Assembly (NCBI GenBank): GCA_913020045.1
Contig: CAJWBE010000001.1
Coordinates: 1-64,000, forward strand
Direction of reading: 5' to 3'
Source of the DNA: an uncultured Oleiphilus sp.
GTDB lineage: Bacteria > Pseudomonadota > Gammaproteobacteria > Pseudomonadales > Oleiphilaceae
Length of the DNA: 64,000 nucleotides
Shown: piece by piece, positions 1 to 10,291 of the stretch
Position numbering within the stretch: position 1 is the first letter of the stretch
Layout of the letters: each line of letters begins with the position of its first letter
Translations under genes and position numbers: made by a program
Notes under the pieces: model-generated
Database searches by the model: none
Seen by the model: the letters and a program-made list of their open reading frames with translations, nothing else
Told to the model about the DNA's origin: nothing

Positions 1-82
1 AGCCGTCACGCCGGGACAATCTCTGGTGCTCTATATAGGCGAAAGATGCCTCGGTGGAGCGATCATCGAGCAAGCTCTGTAG
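1..82 (+). CDS. mnmA: tRNA-specific 2-thiouridylase MnmA, C-terminal end (partial)
   Basis: Only the last 26 codons are present, read from base 2 to the TAG at 80-82. They include AVTPGQSLVLYIGERCLGGA, which resembles the C-terminal beta-barrel end of MnmA (TrmU), the enzyme that thiolates U34 of tRNAs for Lys, Glu and Gln. The catalytic part lies outside the window. The identification is supported by context: mnmA directly precedes hflD and purB in Pseudomonas and many other Gammaproteobacteria. The gap to hflD is 55 bp, so co-transcription is likely. Confidence 0.8.
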   Translation, partial: AVTPGQSLVLYIGERCLGGAIIEQAL

Positions 83-137
83 TCGAAAACCAACCTATTC
101 TATTAGCCAATAGCCGTATACGAGTTAACACAGCATT

Positions 138-764
138 ATGAATAAAGTGGATAACCAAACGATCGCCCTCGCTGGCGTTTTACAAGCGACTTTTCTTGTT
201 GACCAAATAGCACGCGAAGGACGTTGTAATGAAGAGGCGTTCAATACAGCCCTTAGCAGCCTATTCATTACCTCGCCGGAACAAACTATCGATGTCTTTG
301 GTTCATTAACGCGTTTGCAGAAAGGCCTCGAACTACTGCGTGACCTGCTATCTCAGCCAAGTCGAAGCCAAGCGCCTACATGGCTGAGATACGCATTATC
401 GATACTCCACCTTGAAGCGAAACTAAGAAAGCAGCCGGCAATGCTGCAACAAATTTCAAAAGGGTTAGAGCAAGCGAATTCACCAAAAGAGCACTTTGGC
501 CTTTCTCACGAAAATACTATTGCGAGTCTTGCCGATACATACCATAAAACGATTAGCACGCTCAGCCTGCGTATTCAGGTCAATGGTGACCCCACTCACC
601 TGCGATCGGAGCATAACGCAGCAAAAATTCGATCACTATTGTTAGCAGGCATACGCTCAGCAATGCTCTGGCATCAAGTTGGCGGGCATCGTTGGCAGCT
701 ATTATTTAAGCGAAAAGCCTTGATGAATTCAGCCACTACTTTGTTGAAAGGCCTGACTCACTAG
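138..764 (+). CDS. hflD: High frequency lysogenization protein HflD homolog
   Basis: This is a 208-residue, mostly helical protein of the usual HflD length. It has the family's N-terminal pattern IALAGVLQA and a C-terminal segment with IRSLLLAGIRSAMLWHQVGG. In E. coli HflD is a peripheral inner-membrane protein that binds lambda CII; its ordinary cellular role is unclear. No membrane span or catalytic motif is visible. It lies between mnmA and purB, the conserved position for this family, and its ATG start fits the alignment. Context and sequence agree, so the name is fairly secure, though the function outside phage biology is not. Confidence 0.88.
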   Translation: MNKVDNQTIALAGVLQATFLVDQIAREGRCNEEAFNTALSSLFITSPEQTIDVFGSLTRLQKGLELLRDLLSQPSRSQAPTWLRYALSILHLEAKLRKQPAMLQQISKGLEQANSPKEHFGLSHENTIASLADTYHKTISTLSLRIQVNGDPTHLRSEHNAAKIRSLLLAGIRSAMLWHQVGGHRWQLLFKRKALMNSATTLLKGLTH

Positions 765-806
765 AAATTATCCTCCTACCAACTGTGAGCGCATATGATT
801 TTGTAG

Positions 807-3402
<2,596 letters not shown>

Positions 3403-3426
3403 TATCCGTATTAGAAATACAAGACT

Positions 3427-4401
3427 ATGCCTGTTGTTAAGCTTTCGCAGTACCCCAAATATTCTGTTCCTCCTGAGATAAAAGGCCAGATCAAAAGCCT
3501 TCAACAAGAAGCCGCCCAGCCGCGGTTAATGCACGATGAAGGCACGAGTGCTTTGGTTTGTACTCTGTCCATTGGTGAGCACGTCATCGCCTTCTCAGAA
3601 GTAGAATTTGGCAACGATTCTGCTCAGCTCAATTGTTTAATCGTGCAGCAAAAGCAGCGAAACAAGGGCTTAGGCACGATACTACTCACACACACAATGA
3701 AAAAACTGGCCTCGCTTGATCATGCGCAACTTACAGCGCATTGCGAACCGGATCAGTTTCACTTTTTCCGGCGACTCGGTTTTACAAACAATGGGAGCGA
3801 GGAACATAACGTTCGCCGCTTCGATCTTTTGCACCCTTGTATCAGCCTCACCGTTGCTCACCTGCCTTCGTCGGCACATACAAAAGGCTCGTTCGATAGA
3901 CCAGTGATGCAACTGAGTGAAGATACCGAGAGCTACCACTACAGCAATGAACACGACTATCTATCGCTACATCAAGTGATGCTAAATCAGGCACGAAAGC
4001 GTGTATGGCTGTTATGCGATACCATCAATAACCCCGTATTGAACAACGAACTCACCAGCCAAGCGCTAAAACGACTAATCAAGCGCAACCCACAAACCGA
4101 AATTCGTATTCTTGTCGCTGACGACAAAGCTGGAGCGGGTTACTTCAATCCCTGTATCAACTTAGCGCAAAAATTAAGCAGCTATGTTGAAGTGCGAACA
4201 CTACAAAAAACCGGTGTACGCTTAAATGAAATGATTACACTCGTCGACTATAGCGCGAGTATTTTTCGTAAGAATAGATCCGACTATGCGGGCTTTGCTT
4301 GCTTTCATAACCGCTTGCTTTATGAGCGCATGCGTTCGAATTTTGATAATCATTGGCAGTTTGCCAAACCCTCTCAACAATTGCGCAGGCTTGTCATCTA
4401 A
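3427..4401 (+). CDS. GNAT-family N-acetyltransferase with C-terminal domain of unknown function
   Basis: Residues about 20-130 form a GNAT fold: the acetyl-CoA loop is seen as QRNKGLGTILL and a later strand as FFRRLGF. The substrate is unknown. Residues about 165-324 form a second conserved region (around VWLLCDTINNPVLNN and IRILVADDKAGAG) that looks like the domain found after GNAT in the equivalent Pseudomonas protein. It resembles phospholipase-D-like folds in outline but has no HKD motif. The gene follows roxA by 24 bp and ends the mnmA-hflD-purB-roxA run. A bidirectional terminator separates it from glcB. Confidence 0.75.
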   Translation: MPVVKLSQYPKYSVPPEIKGQIKSLQQEAAQPRLMHDEGTSALVCTLSIGEHVIAFSEVEFGNDSAQLNCLIVQQKQRNKGLGTILLTHTMKKLASLDHAQLTAHCEPDQFHFFRRLGFTNNGSEEHNVRRFDLLHPCISLTVAHLPSSAHTKGSFDRPVMQLSEDTESYHYSNEHDYLSLHQVMLNQARKRVWLLCDTINNPVLNNELTSQALKRLIKRNPQTEIRILVADDKAGAGYFNPCINLAQKLSSYVEVRTLQKTGVRLNEMITLVDYSASIFRKNRSDYAGFACFHNRLLYERMRSNFDNHWQFAKPSQQLRRLVI

Positions 4402-4422
4402 TTCCGCTCATCAACGACATAA

Positions 4423-4453
4423 AAAAAGGGTGACGCTTTCGCGCCACCCTTTT
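4423..4453 (-). terminator. Rho-independent terminator of glcB (also serves the convergent GNAT gene)
   Basis: Read on the minus strand, AAGGGTGGCGC, loop GAAA, GCGTCACCCTT form a stem with one G-U wobble closed by a GNRA tetraloop and followed by a run of T. On the plus strand the same hairpin has an A-C mismatch, so it should work best for glcB, but a T run also follows on that side. Confidence 0.85.
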
Positions 4454-4472
4454 TTAGTTTCCGTTTAGAAAA

Positions 4473-6647
4473 CTATTGAGCTTTGAATTTCAAACGATAA
4501 GCATGCAGCAATGGCTCTGTGTATCCACTTGGCTGCTCTTTGCCTTTAAAGATCAGGTCAGAGGCTGCGTTAAACGCAATGCCGTCAAACGACGGTGCCA
4601 TACTGATATACGCCGAATCACCTGTATTCTGGCCATCAACAATCGCCGCCATGCGTTTCAAGCTTTCTTCTACCTGCTCTTTCGTGCAGATACCGTGCTC
4701 AAGCCAGTTAGCAACATGCTGAGACGAAATACGCAGCGTTGCGCGATCTTCCATCAAGCCGACATTGTTAATATCTGGCACTTTCGAACAACCCACACCC
4801 TGGTCAACCCAACGCACAACATAGCCTAGAATGCCCTGACAGTTGTTATCGATCTCGTTCTGAATAAACTCAGGCGTTAGCGCGTCAATCGCCGCCTGGT
4901 CCATAAGAGGAACCGTCAAGATATCATCAACGTTTGCGTGCTTACGTGATTTCAATTCGTTCTGAACAGAGAACACATCTACTTGATGATAGTGAATAGC
5001 ATGCAAGGTCGCAGCCGTTGGTGAAGGCGTCCACGCTGTATTGGCACCCGCTTTTGGATGACCAATTTTTTGCTCCATCATCATTCCCATCTCATCCGGA
5101 ATCGGCCACATGCCTTTACCAATTTGCGCTCGACCCTGCAAACCGGTTTCAAGACCTATATCTACGTTCCAGTCTTCATACGCACTGATCCACGTTTGCT
5201 GCTTCATCAGTGTCTTAGCCACAAAAGGGCCCGCCAGCATAGACGTATGCAGCTCGTCACCCGTACGATCTAGGAAGCCAGTATTGATGAAAACAACGCG
5301 ATCTTTCGCAGACCGGATACACTCTTTCAAGTTAACCGTGGTGCGGCGTTCTTCATCCATAATCCCCATTTTCACCGTGAAGCGTGGCAGCCCAAGTGCG
5401 TCTTCGACTCGGCCAAACAACTCATCAGCAAAAGCGACTTCTTCAGGGCCATGCATTTTAGGTTTAACAATGTTGACTGAACCTGTTGTCGAATTCTTAA
5501 CAGGACTATTTCCTTTAATGTCATGAATGGCCACCAAGGTGGTGATCATGCCATCCATGATGCCTTCTGGAATCTCAGAACCATCTTCAAGCAAAATTGC
5601 AGGGTTAGTCATCAAGTGACCAACGTTACGCACAAACAACATTGAACGGCCTTTGAGAGAAAAAGCCTTGCCATCTGTACCTGTAAATTCACGATCTGGA
5701 TTCATTACGCGCGTGAAGGTCTTTCCGCCTTTGCTAACTTCTTCAGCCAAATCGCCTTTCATCAGGCCAAGCCAATTGCCATACGTGATGACTTTGTCTT
5801 CAGCATCGACCGCGGCAACTGAATCTTCGCAGTCCATAATGGTCGTCAATGCAGACTCCATCACCACGTCTTTGATTCCCGCAGCATCGGTTGAGCCTAC
5901 AGGTGTAGAGGCGTCAATTTGAATTTCTAAATGAAGACCATTGTTCTTAAGAAGGAAGGAACTTGGCGAGGCTACAGCACCCGTATACCCAACGAACTTA
6001 TCTTCTTCTTTCAGACCAGAGGTAGAACCATCTGCCAAAGTAACAACTAATTTGCCGCCTTCGATTGCATAACCCGTGCTGTCTTTATGTGAACCTGAAG
6101 CCAACGGCGCAGCGGTATCAAGTACTCCGCGCGCGTACGCGATAACTTTATCGCCACGAACCTTATTGTAGCCTTTGCCTTTCTCAGCGCCGCCTTCCTC
6201 AGAAATAACGGTGGTACCGTAGAGCGCATCATACAATGAGCCCCAACGCGCATTCGAAGCATTCAATGCAAAGCGAGCATTCATGACCGGAACAACTAGC
6301 TGAGGGCCTGCCATTTCTGCAATTTCAGGCTCAACGTTCTCTGTACTTGCTTCAAAGTCGGCGCCTGGCTCTACTAGGTAACCAATCTCCTGAAGAAACG
6401 CTTTGTACTCTGCAAAGTCCAAAGACTGACCTTTACGATCAGAGTGGTACGTATCGATCTTCGCTTGAAGGTCATCACGCTTTGCTAGTAGCTTACGGTT
6501 ACGTGGCGCTAGTTCATTAGCAATCGCACTAAACCCTGACCAAAATGCATCTTGAGCAACACCTGTTCCAGGAATTGCTTTCTCATTTACGAAATCATAT
6601 AGCTCTTTTGCGACCTGCAGGCCTGCAGCTTGTACGCGTTCTGTCAT
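4473..6647 (-). CDS. glcB: Malate synthase G
   Basis: GlcB condenses glyoxylate with acetyl-CoA to malate, allowing growth on acetate, fatty acids or glycolate. The product is 724 residues, close to the 723 of E. coli GlcB, and clearly the G isoform. Visible motifs are [12 protein letters not shown], the metal-binding [11 protein letters not shown] region with its acidic residue, [11 protein letters not shown] and [10 protein letters not shown] chose the ATG at 6647 ([10 protein letters not shown]); the open frame extends 47 codons further upstream, but that stretch does not look like protein. No isocitrate lyase gene is nearby. The gene is monocistronic, divergent from the 6890 gene, with its own terminator. 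Confidence 0.96.
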   Translation of the reverse strand: MTERVQAAGLQVAKELYDFVNEKAIPGTGVAQDAFWSGFSAIANELAPRNRKLLAKRDDLQAKIDTYHSDRKGQSLDFAEYKAFLQEIGYLVEPGADFEASTENVEPEIAEMAGPQLVVPVMNARFALNASNARWGSLYDALYGTTVISEEGGAEKGKGYNKVRGDKVIAYARGVLDTAAPLASGSHKDSTGYAIEGGKLVVTLADGSTSGLKEEDKFVGYTGAVASPSSFLLKNNGLHLEIQIDASTPVGSTDAAGIKDVVMESALTTIMDCEDSVAAVDAEDKVITYGNWLGLMKGDLAEEVSKGGKTFTRVMNPDREFTGTDGKAFSLKGRSMLFVRNVGHLMTNPAILLEDGSEIPEGIMDGMITTLVAIHDIKGNSPVKNSTTGSVNIVKPKMHGPEEVAFADELFGRVEDALGLPRFTVKMGIMDEERRTTVNLKECIRSAKDRVVFINTGFLDRTGDELHTSMLAGPFVAKTLMKQQTWISAYEDWNVDIGLETGLQGRAQIGKGMWPIPDEMGMMMEQKIGHPKAGANTAWTPSPTAATLHAIHYHQVDVFSVQNELKSRKHANVDDILTVPLMDQAAIDALTPEFIQNEIDNNCQGILGYVVRWVDQGVGCSKVPDINNVGLMEDRATLRISSQHVANWLEHGICTKEQVEESLKRMAAIVDGQNTGDSAYISMAPSFDGIAFNAASDLIFKGKEQPSGYTEPLLHAYRLKFKAQ

Positions 6648-6889
6648 TTTTGTATCAGCCTCAATGCTAAATAACACTGGAAATGGGACCTCGAGCGTGC
6701 ATTTTTTAGCCACTCGAAGTGTGAAATGGCGCAAGATTCTACATGAAAAAGCGAAAAATCCCAAGTCACTTTGATGATGAACATCCACACCGAGCGAAGA
6801 CGAGATACGTATCTAAGCTAACATTTCTTAGAGTGGTCTATACTCAAACAACAGAACCCAAAAAAACTCGAATTATTAGTAGGTTAGTT

Positions 6890-7672
6890 ATGTCCGTAGT
6901 CACTATCACCATCATCATCGTCGTCATTATTGGCGTCTGCGTGACCGGTATTTATTTCGCTCAAGCTCGCGAACGCACGCGAATAGAGCAAATCCAAAAA
7001 ATTAAAAGCTTCAGCGACCGCTATGAGCGGCTACAAAGACTGCTGCATGAGCTTCCGCCTCAGTATTTGCCTGAAGAACTAAGAATTTTGATCACTCAGC
7101 AGTCAATTAACTCACTGGAACGACTAATTGCACTGAAGAAAAGCAGAAATTACGAGAGCTACCTTGAAGGCGACAAGGAGTACCTGAGCAAGCTTCAGAA
7201 CAAAACGCTCAAGCTCTCACCGGTTGTAGTCAAGTCTCCCGAGCAAGCACAGGAAATACGTAGCCTGCTTGAGATTCTTTTCAAGTTCGTTCAACAACAA
7301 GCCAAACAAAAGCTTTTAGACCCCGGCCGCGCTAAACAATATGCCTTGCAAATCAAATTCTCCGCCGTTAAGTCAAAAACCGACAGCCTGGTAGGTAAAG
7401 CAGAGACCGCAGCAAAAGCCGGTAAGCCTAGAGTAGCAATACATGCCTACCACACGGCTATTGAGGCGCTGAAAGCGATGGCAGAATATCCTCCGGCCGC
7501 TGAAGTTATTTCAAGCTTTAGGCAACAAATCAAAGCATTAGAGCAAGATGCCGACAAGCACAACCAGGACGTCAAAGCAAAAGCCCAAGCGCAAACCGAA
7601 GAAGAAGGCGACAAATGGAATGAGTTCTTAGGGGATGACGATGAATGGAAGAAGAAAAATTCATATGACTAA
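6890..7672 (+). CDS. Membrane-anchored coiled-coil-like protein of unknown function
   Basis: I do not recognise a named family. The 260-residue product has one N-terminal membrane segment (about residues 2-24, very rich in V, I and T), followed by charged, helix-rich sequence (RERTRIEQIQKIKSF...) likely to form coiled coils, and an acidic C-terminal tail with EFLGDDDEWKKK. The anchor then soluble-domain order suggests a bitopic inner-membrane protein. ATG 6890 is preferred because TAGG sits about 7 bases upstream and the hydrophobic segment follows at once; an upstream in-frame ATG at 6743 would add 49 residues that lie in the divergent promoter region of glcB. It is followed after 22 bp by the rhombosortase-like gene, so the two may be co-transcribed. 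Confidence 0.7.
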   Translation: MSVVTITIIIVVIIGVCVTGIYFAQARERTRIEQIQKIKSFSDRYERLQRLLHELPPQYLPEELRILITQQSINSLERLIALKKSRNYESYLEGDKEYLSKLQNKTLKLSPVVVKSPEQAQEIRSLLEILFKFVQQQAKQKLLDPGRAKQYALQIKFSAVKSKTDSLVGKAETAAKAGKPRVAIHAYHTAIEALKAMAEYPPAAEVISSFRQQIKALEQDADKHNQDVKAKAQAQTEEEGDKWNEFLGDDDEWKKKNSYD

Positions 7673-7694
7673 GCGCTAACGCGACCAATACGTC

Positions 7695-8354
7695 ATGGCC
7701 CCCAATAGCAAACAAGCTAAAAATAATGCGGCTAGCGCGCTATCTGAACAACAACGTTGTGCCATTTTTTCCATCATTCTTATTGCCCTTGTGTGGCTTG
7801 CGTTTGGCGTAAATTCGCTCTCACTGCAAACAAGCAACGATCACCTTACTCTCCAGTGGCAACACATACTGTCTGGCGAGTACTGGAGAACGCTAAGCGC
7901 TTTTTTTGTTCATTCTAATGTCACTCATGCCGGCATGAATGTCGCCGGGCTTATTCTCATCACTTGGCATTGGCGCCACTGCCTAACACTCAAGAGCTAT
8001 ACGTTTACCCTGCTAATCAGCGCACTAACAGTCAATATTGGCTACGCTGTCTTAACCCCTGTCACGACAGAGTATTTTGGATTCAGTGCGCTGCTTTACG
8101 CTCTTATCACGAGCAATTGCCTGTTAAGCATTCGACAAGAAAAATGGGCGAGCATCGCTATATTGGCGGCCGTTTCGATAGCCGTATTACAGCCGGCATT
8201 CGTTGACGGAGCAGGCCAAGCATCGCACGCGCTAATTGGCGTAAGAGTGGCAACGGAGTCTCACCTTTACGGCTGGCTAGGCGGTCTTATTGCAGGAGGG
8301 GCATTGTGGTTTTATGAACAGAAGAGCAGTCTCTCCAAACTAACAGTCACTTAA
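7695..8354 (+). CDS. Rhombosortase-like intramembrane serine protease (rhomboid family)
   Basis: The 219-residue protein has about six hydrophobic segments and the rhomboid core pattern: GEYWRTLSAFFVHSNVTHAG early, then FGFSALLYAL with candidate nucleophile S131, and SHLYGWLGG with candidate His190. The short length and the H-x-YG motif point to the rhombosortase branch, which cleaves GlyGly-CTERM tails of exported proteins. The usual G-x-SG reads GFSA here, a modest deviation. No GlyGly-CTERM substrate is visible in the window. Alternative: a generic rhomboid protease with another substrate. It follows the unknown anchored protein by 22 bp. Confidence 0.72.
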   Translation: MAPNSKQAKNNAASALSEQQRCAIFSIILIALVWLAFGVNSLSLQTSNDHLTLQWQHILSGEYWRTLSAFFVHSNVTHAGMNVAGLILITWHWRHCLTLKSYTFTLLISALTVNIGYAVLTPVTTEYFGFSALLYALITSNCLLSIRQEKWASIAILAAVSIAVLQPAFVDGAGQASHALIGVRVATESHLYGWLGGLIAGGALWFYEQKSSLSKLTVT

Positions 8355-8386
8355 GGGCTGTCAGTCTGGAGTTCATTGCATACAGA

Positions 8387-8869
8387 TTACGGCAGTATTT
8401 TCTCTATATCCGAAGCGATGCTTTTTGGTTCCGTCTTCGGAGCGTAACGTTCAACAATGTTGCCATCAGCGTCCACCAAGAACTTGGTAAAGTTCCACTT
8501 GATCTTCTCACTACCCAACATTCCTTTCGCTTCTGCTTTTAACAGTTCAAACAATGGGTGCGCTTCGGGACCATTCACATCGACCTTTGAAAACATCGGG
8601 AAGCTCACACCGTAATTCAACTGACAGAATTCACTGATTTCAGCATCGCTTCCGGGGTCCTGACTGAGAAACTGATTACACGGAAAACCAAGAATTTCTA
8701 AACCTTTGTCTTTGTATTGCTCATAGAGTTTTTCGAGTCCTTTAAATTGCGGCGTAAAACCACATTTACTCGCTGTATTGACGATCAACAACACCTTTCC
8801 TTTAAATTCGTCTAGTGTTTTTTGCTCACCTGAAATAGTGCTTACCTGAATATCGTAAATCGCGGCCAC
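8387..8869 (-). CDS. Glutathione peroxidase-family thiol peroxidase
   Basis: The 160-residue protein carries all three family signatures: [12 protein letters not shown] with peroxidatic Cys36, LGFPCNQF with the conserved Gln66, and [11 protein letters not shown] with Trp and Asn of the catalytic tetrad. It is a Cys type, not a selenoprotein. Members of this group (BtuE-like) often prefer thioredoxin over glutathione as reductant; which applies here cannot be read from the sequence. No signal peptide is visible, so it is probably cytoplasmic. Translation starts at GTG 8869 behind GGAG. It is monocistronic, transcribed away from flgL's end. Confidence 0.92.
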   Translation of the reverse strand: MAAIYDIQVSTISGEQKTLDEFKGKVLLIVNTASKCGFTPQFKGLEKLYEQYKDKGLEILGFPCNQFLSQDPGSDAEISEFCQLNYGVSFPMFSKVDVNGPEAHPLFELLKAEAKGMLGSEKIKWNFTKFLVDADGNIVERYAPKTEPKSIASDIEKILP

Positions 8870-9012
8870 AGCCTGCTCCTATCTATTAAATCGTTCCATA
8901 AATGAATGTGCTTGGGCGCTAATCGAAAACGCTCTATTTTTAAAACTCTGAGCATACTATACGCGACTGACAGCTGCTCGGATTAACTAACGATCGCCGC
9001 CAAAGCGAATTC

Positions 9013-10230
9013 TTATAGTCGGTCGAACAAGCTCAATGAAGTAATCTGTGCATAAGAGGAATAGGCGGCCTCTAAGGTAAACGTCTGCATAGACAACAAG
9101 CTCACGGCCTCCGCATAATCAACCGACTCTAAACCCGTTAAAAACTCTTGCGTCAGAACTTCAACATCCTTTAACTGCTCAGAGGTTGTTTCTATCGTAT
9201 TTAGCCGCGCGCCAATTTGGCCCCGCGCTGCCAAAATCGAGGTTTCGGCGTTATCGAGGTTAGCAATGGCATCGGCAATACCGTCGTTAAATATATCCCT
9301 ACCTTCAGGGGATGCCGTGAAATTCCTCAAGGCATAAACAAACTTCTCAACCGTTGTTAAAACGCCCTGCTTGGCAGAAGAGTTAACTTCAAAACTGTCT
9401 CCCGCCACGGGGTCTCCGGTAATATTAAACTGCACACCATTAATACTAATAGGCGAGTTTGATTGGTAGGCTGAATTCGATAAAACGACGCGTCCTGTCG
9501 ATTTCTCGGAGACACTAAAGTCGTTTGGGGTATTGAACGTCACCACCAGGTCTTCAGGATAAAATGCATCATAAACCTCTTGATCGGTCACCTGCCCCGC
9601 CGATATCTGCGCTGGCGGCGACGCTTGGTTGCTGCTGCTCGCCACGGTATAAAAGGTGTTCCGCTCAGATGCGACATCCTGAAAAATTTGCTTGCCATTC
9701 TCGGTGGTTGCGATCGTGACACTCGCATCAATGCGCACTAGGCGCTTGCCTTCGTCACCCTGATATTCAAAAGCACCGGACACGTTTTCAGTAAATGGCT
9801 TAGTGTTTCCTTGATACCCTGCGAATAAATATTCGCCGCCCGCATCTTGAGAGTTCAATAGTCCGGCTAACTGACCCAAGCGTTCCTCGACTTCGTCAGC
9901 GATAGAGCCAAGGTCAGCCGCCGACAACGCGCCATTTCCAGACGTTACAGCCAGCTCCCTTATACGCTGAACCACATCGTTAACACCCGCCAAAGAACTA
10001 TCCTGAAGCTTAAGTCGACCATCGGCTAACTCAATGTTCCGCTGATATTGCTGGTTAAGCACAAGCTCTTGGTTAAGTTCTAATATTCGAGTCGACGCAA
10101 CAGGATCATCGGCGGGTGTTAGTACCTTCTTGCCCGTTGACAATTGCAGCTGAGTTTTTTGCTGCTGCTGAGTCACGTCCTGTATTTGCTGCAGGCCTCG
10201 GCTAAAAATTTGTTGGGTAGAAACTCTCAT
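9013..10230 (-). CDS. flgL: Flagellar hook-filament junction protein FlgL
   Basis: FlgL (HAP3) forms the ring between FlgK and the flagellin filament. The 405-residue product has the flagellin-like N-terminus (MRVSTQQIFSRGLQQIQ...LSTGKKVLTPADDP) and a C-terminal helix ending in AAYSSYAQITSLSLFDRL, both of which pair in the filament core. The middle is a variable surface domain. It is the last gene of the flgB-L operon, 61 bp after flgK with a palindrome in the gap. Exported by the flagellar type III system without a cleaved signal. Confidence 0.94.
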   Translation of the reverse strand: MRVSTQQIFSRGLQQIQDVTQQQQKTQLQLSTGKKVLTPADDPVASTRILELNQELVLNQQYQRNIELADGRLKLQDSSLAGVNDVVQRIRELAVTSGNGALSAADLGSIADEVEERLGQLAGLLNSQDAGGEYLFAGYQGNTKPFTENVSGAFEYQGDEGKRLVRIDASVTIATTENGKQIFQDVASERNTFYTVASSSNQASPPAQISAGQVTDQEVYDAFYPEDLVVTFNTPNDFSVSEKSTGRVVLSNSAYQSNSPISINGVQFNITGDPVAGDSFEVNSSAKQGVLTTVEKFVYALRNFTASPEGRDIFNDGIADAIANLDNAETSILAARGQIGARLNTIETTSEQLKDVEVLTQEFLTGLESVDYAEAVSLLSMQTFTLEAAYSSYAQITSLSLFDRL

Positions 10231-10245
10231 CGTATCACTTCACTT

Positions 10246-10261
10246 CGGCAGTTAACTGCCG
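10246..10261. repeat. 16-bp perfect palindrome between flgK and flgL
   Basis: CGGCAGTTAACTGCCG is a perfect palindrome 15 bases upstream of the flgL ATG. In mRNA it would fold as a 6-bp stem with a TTAA loop directly before the ribosome-binding region. It could damp flgL translation, stabilise the mRNA end, or bind a dimeric protein; the sequence does not say which. Confidence 0.5.
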
Positions 10262-10291
10262 TCAGATTCAAACTATCATGATGGATAAACA

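Noticed and set aside
6743-6889. 49-residue N-terminal extension of the membrane-anchored protein
   Set aside because: It overlaps the glcB open frame's spurious extension and the divergent promoter region; the internal ATG has the ribosome-binding site and directly precedes the membrane segment.
6901-6935. Low-complexity repeat of ATC/GTC triplets
   Set aside because: It encodes the V/I/T-rich membrane segment of the 6890 gene and needs no other explanation.
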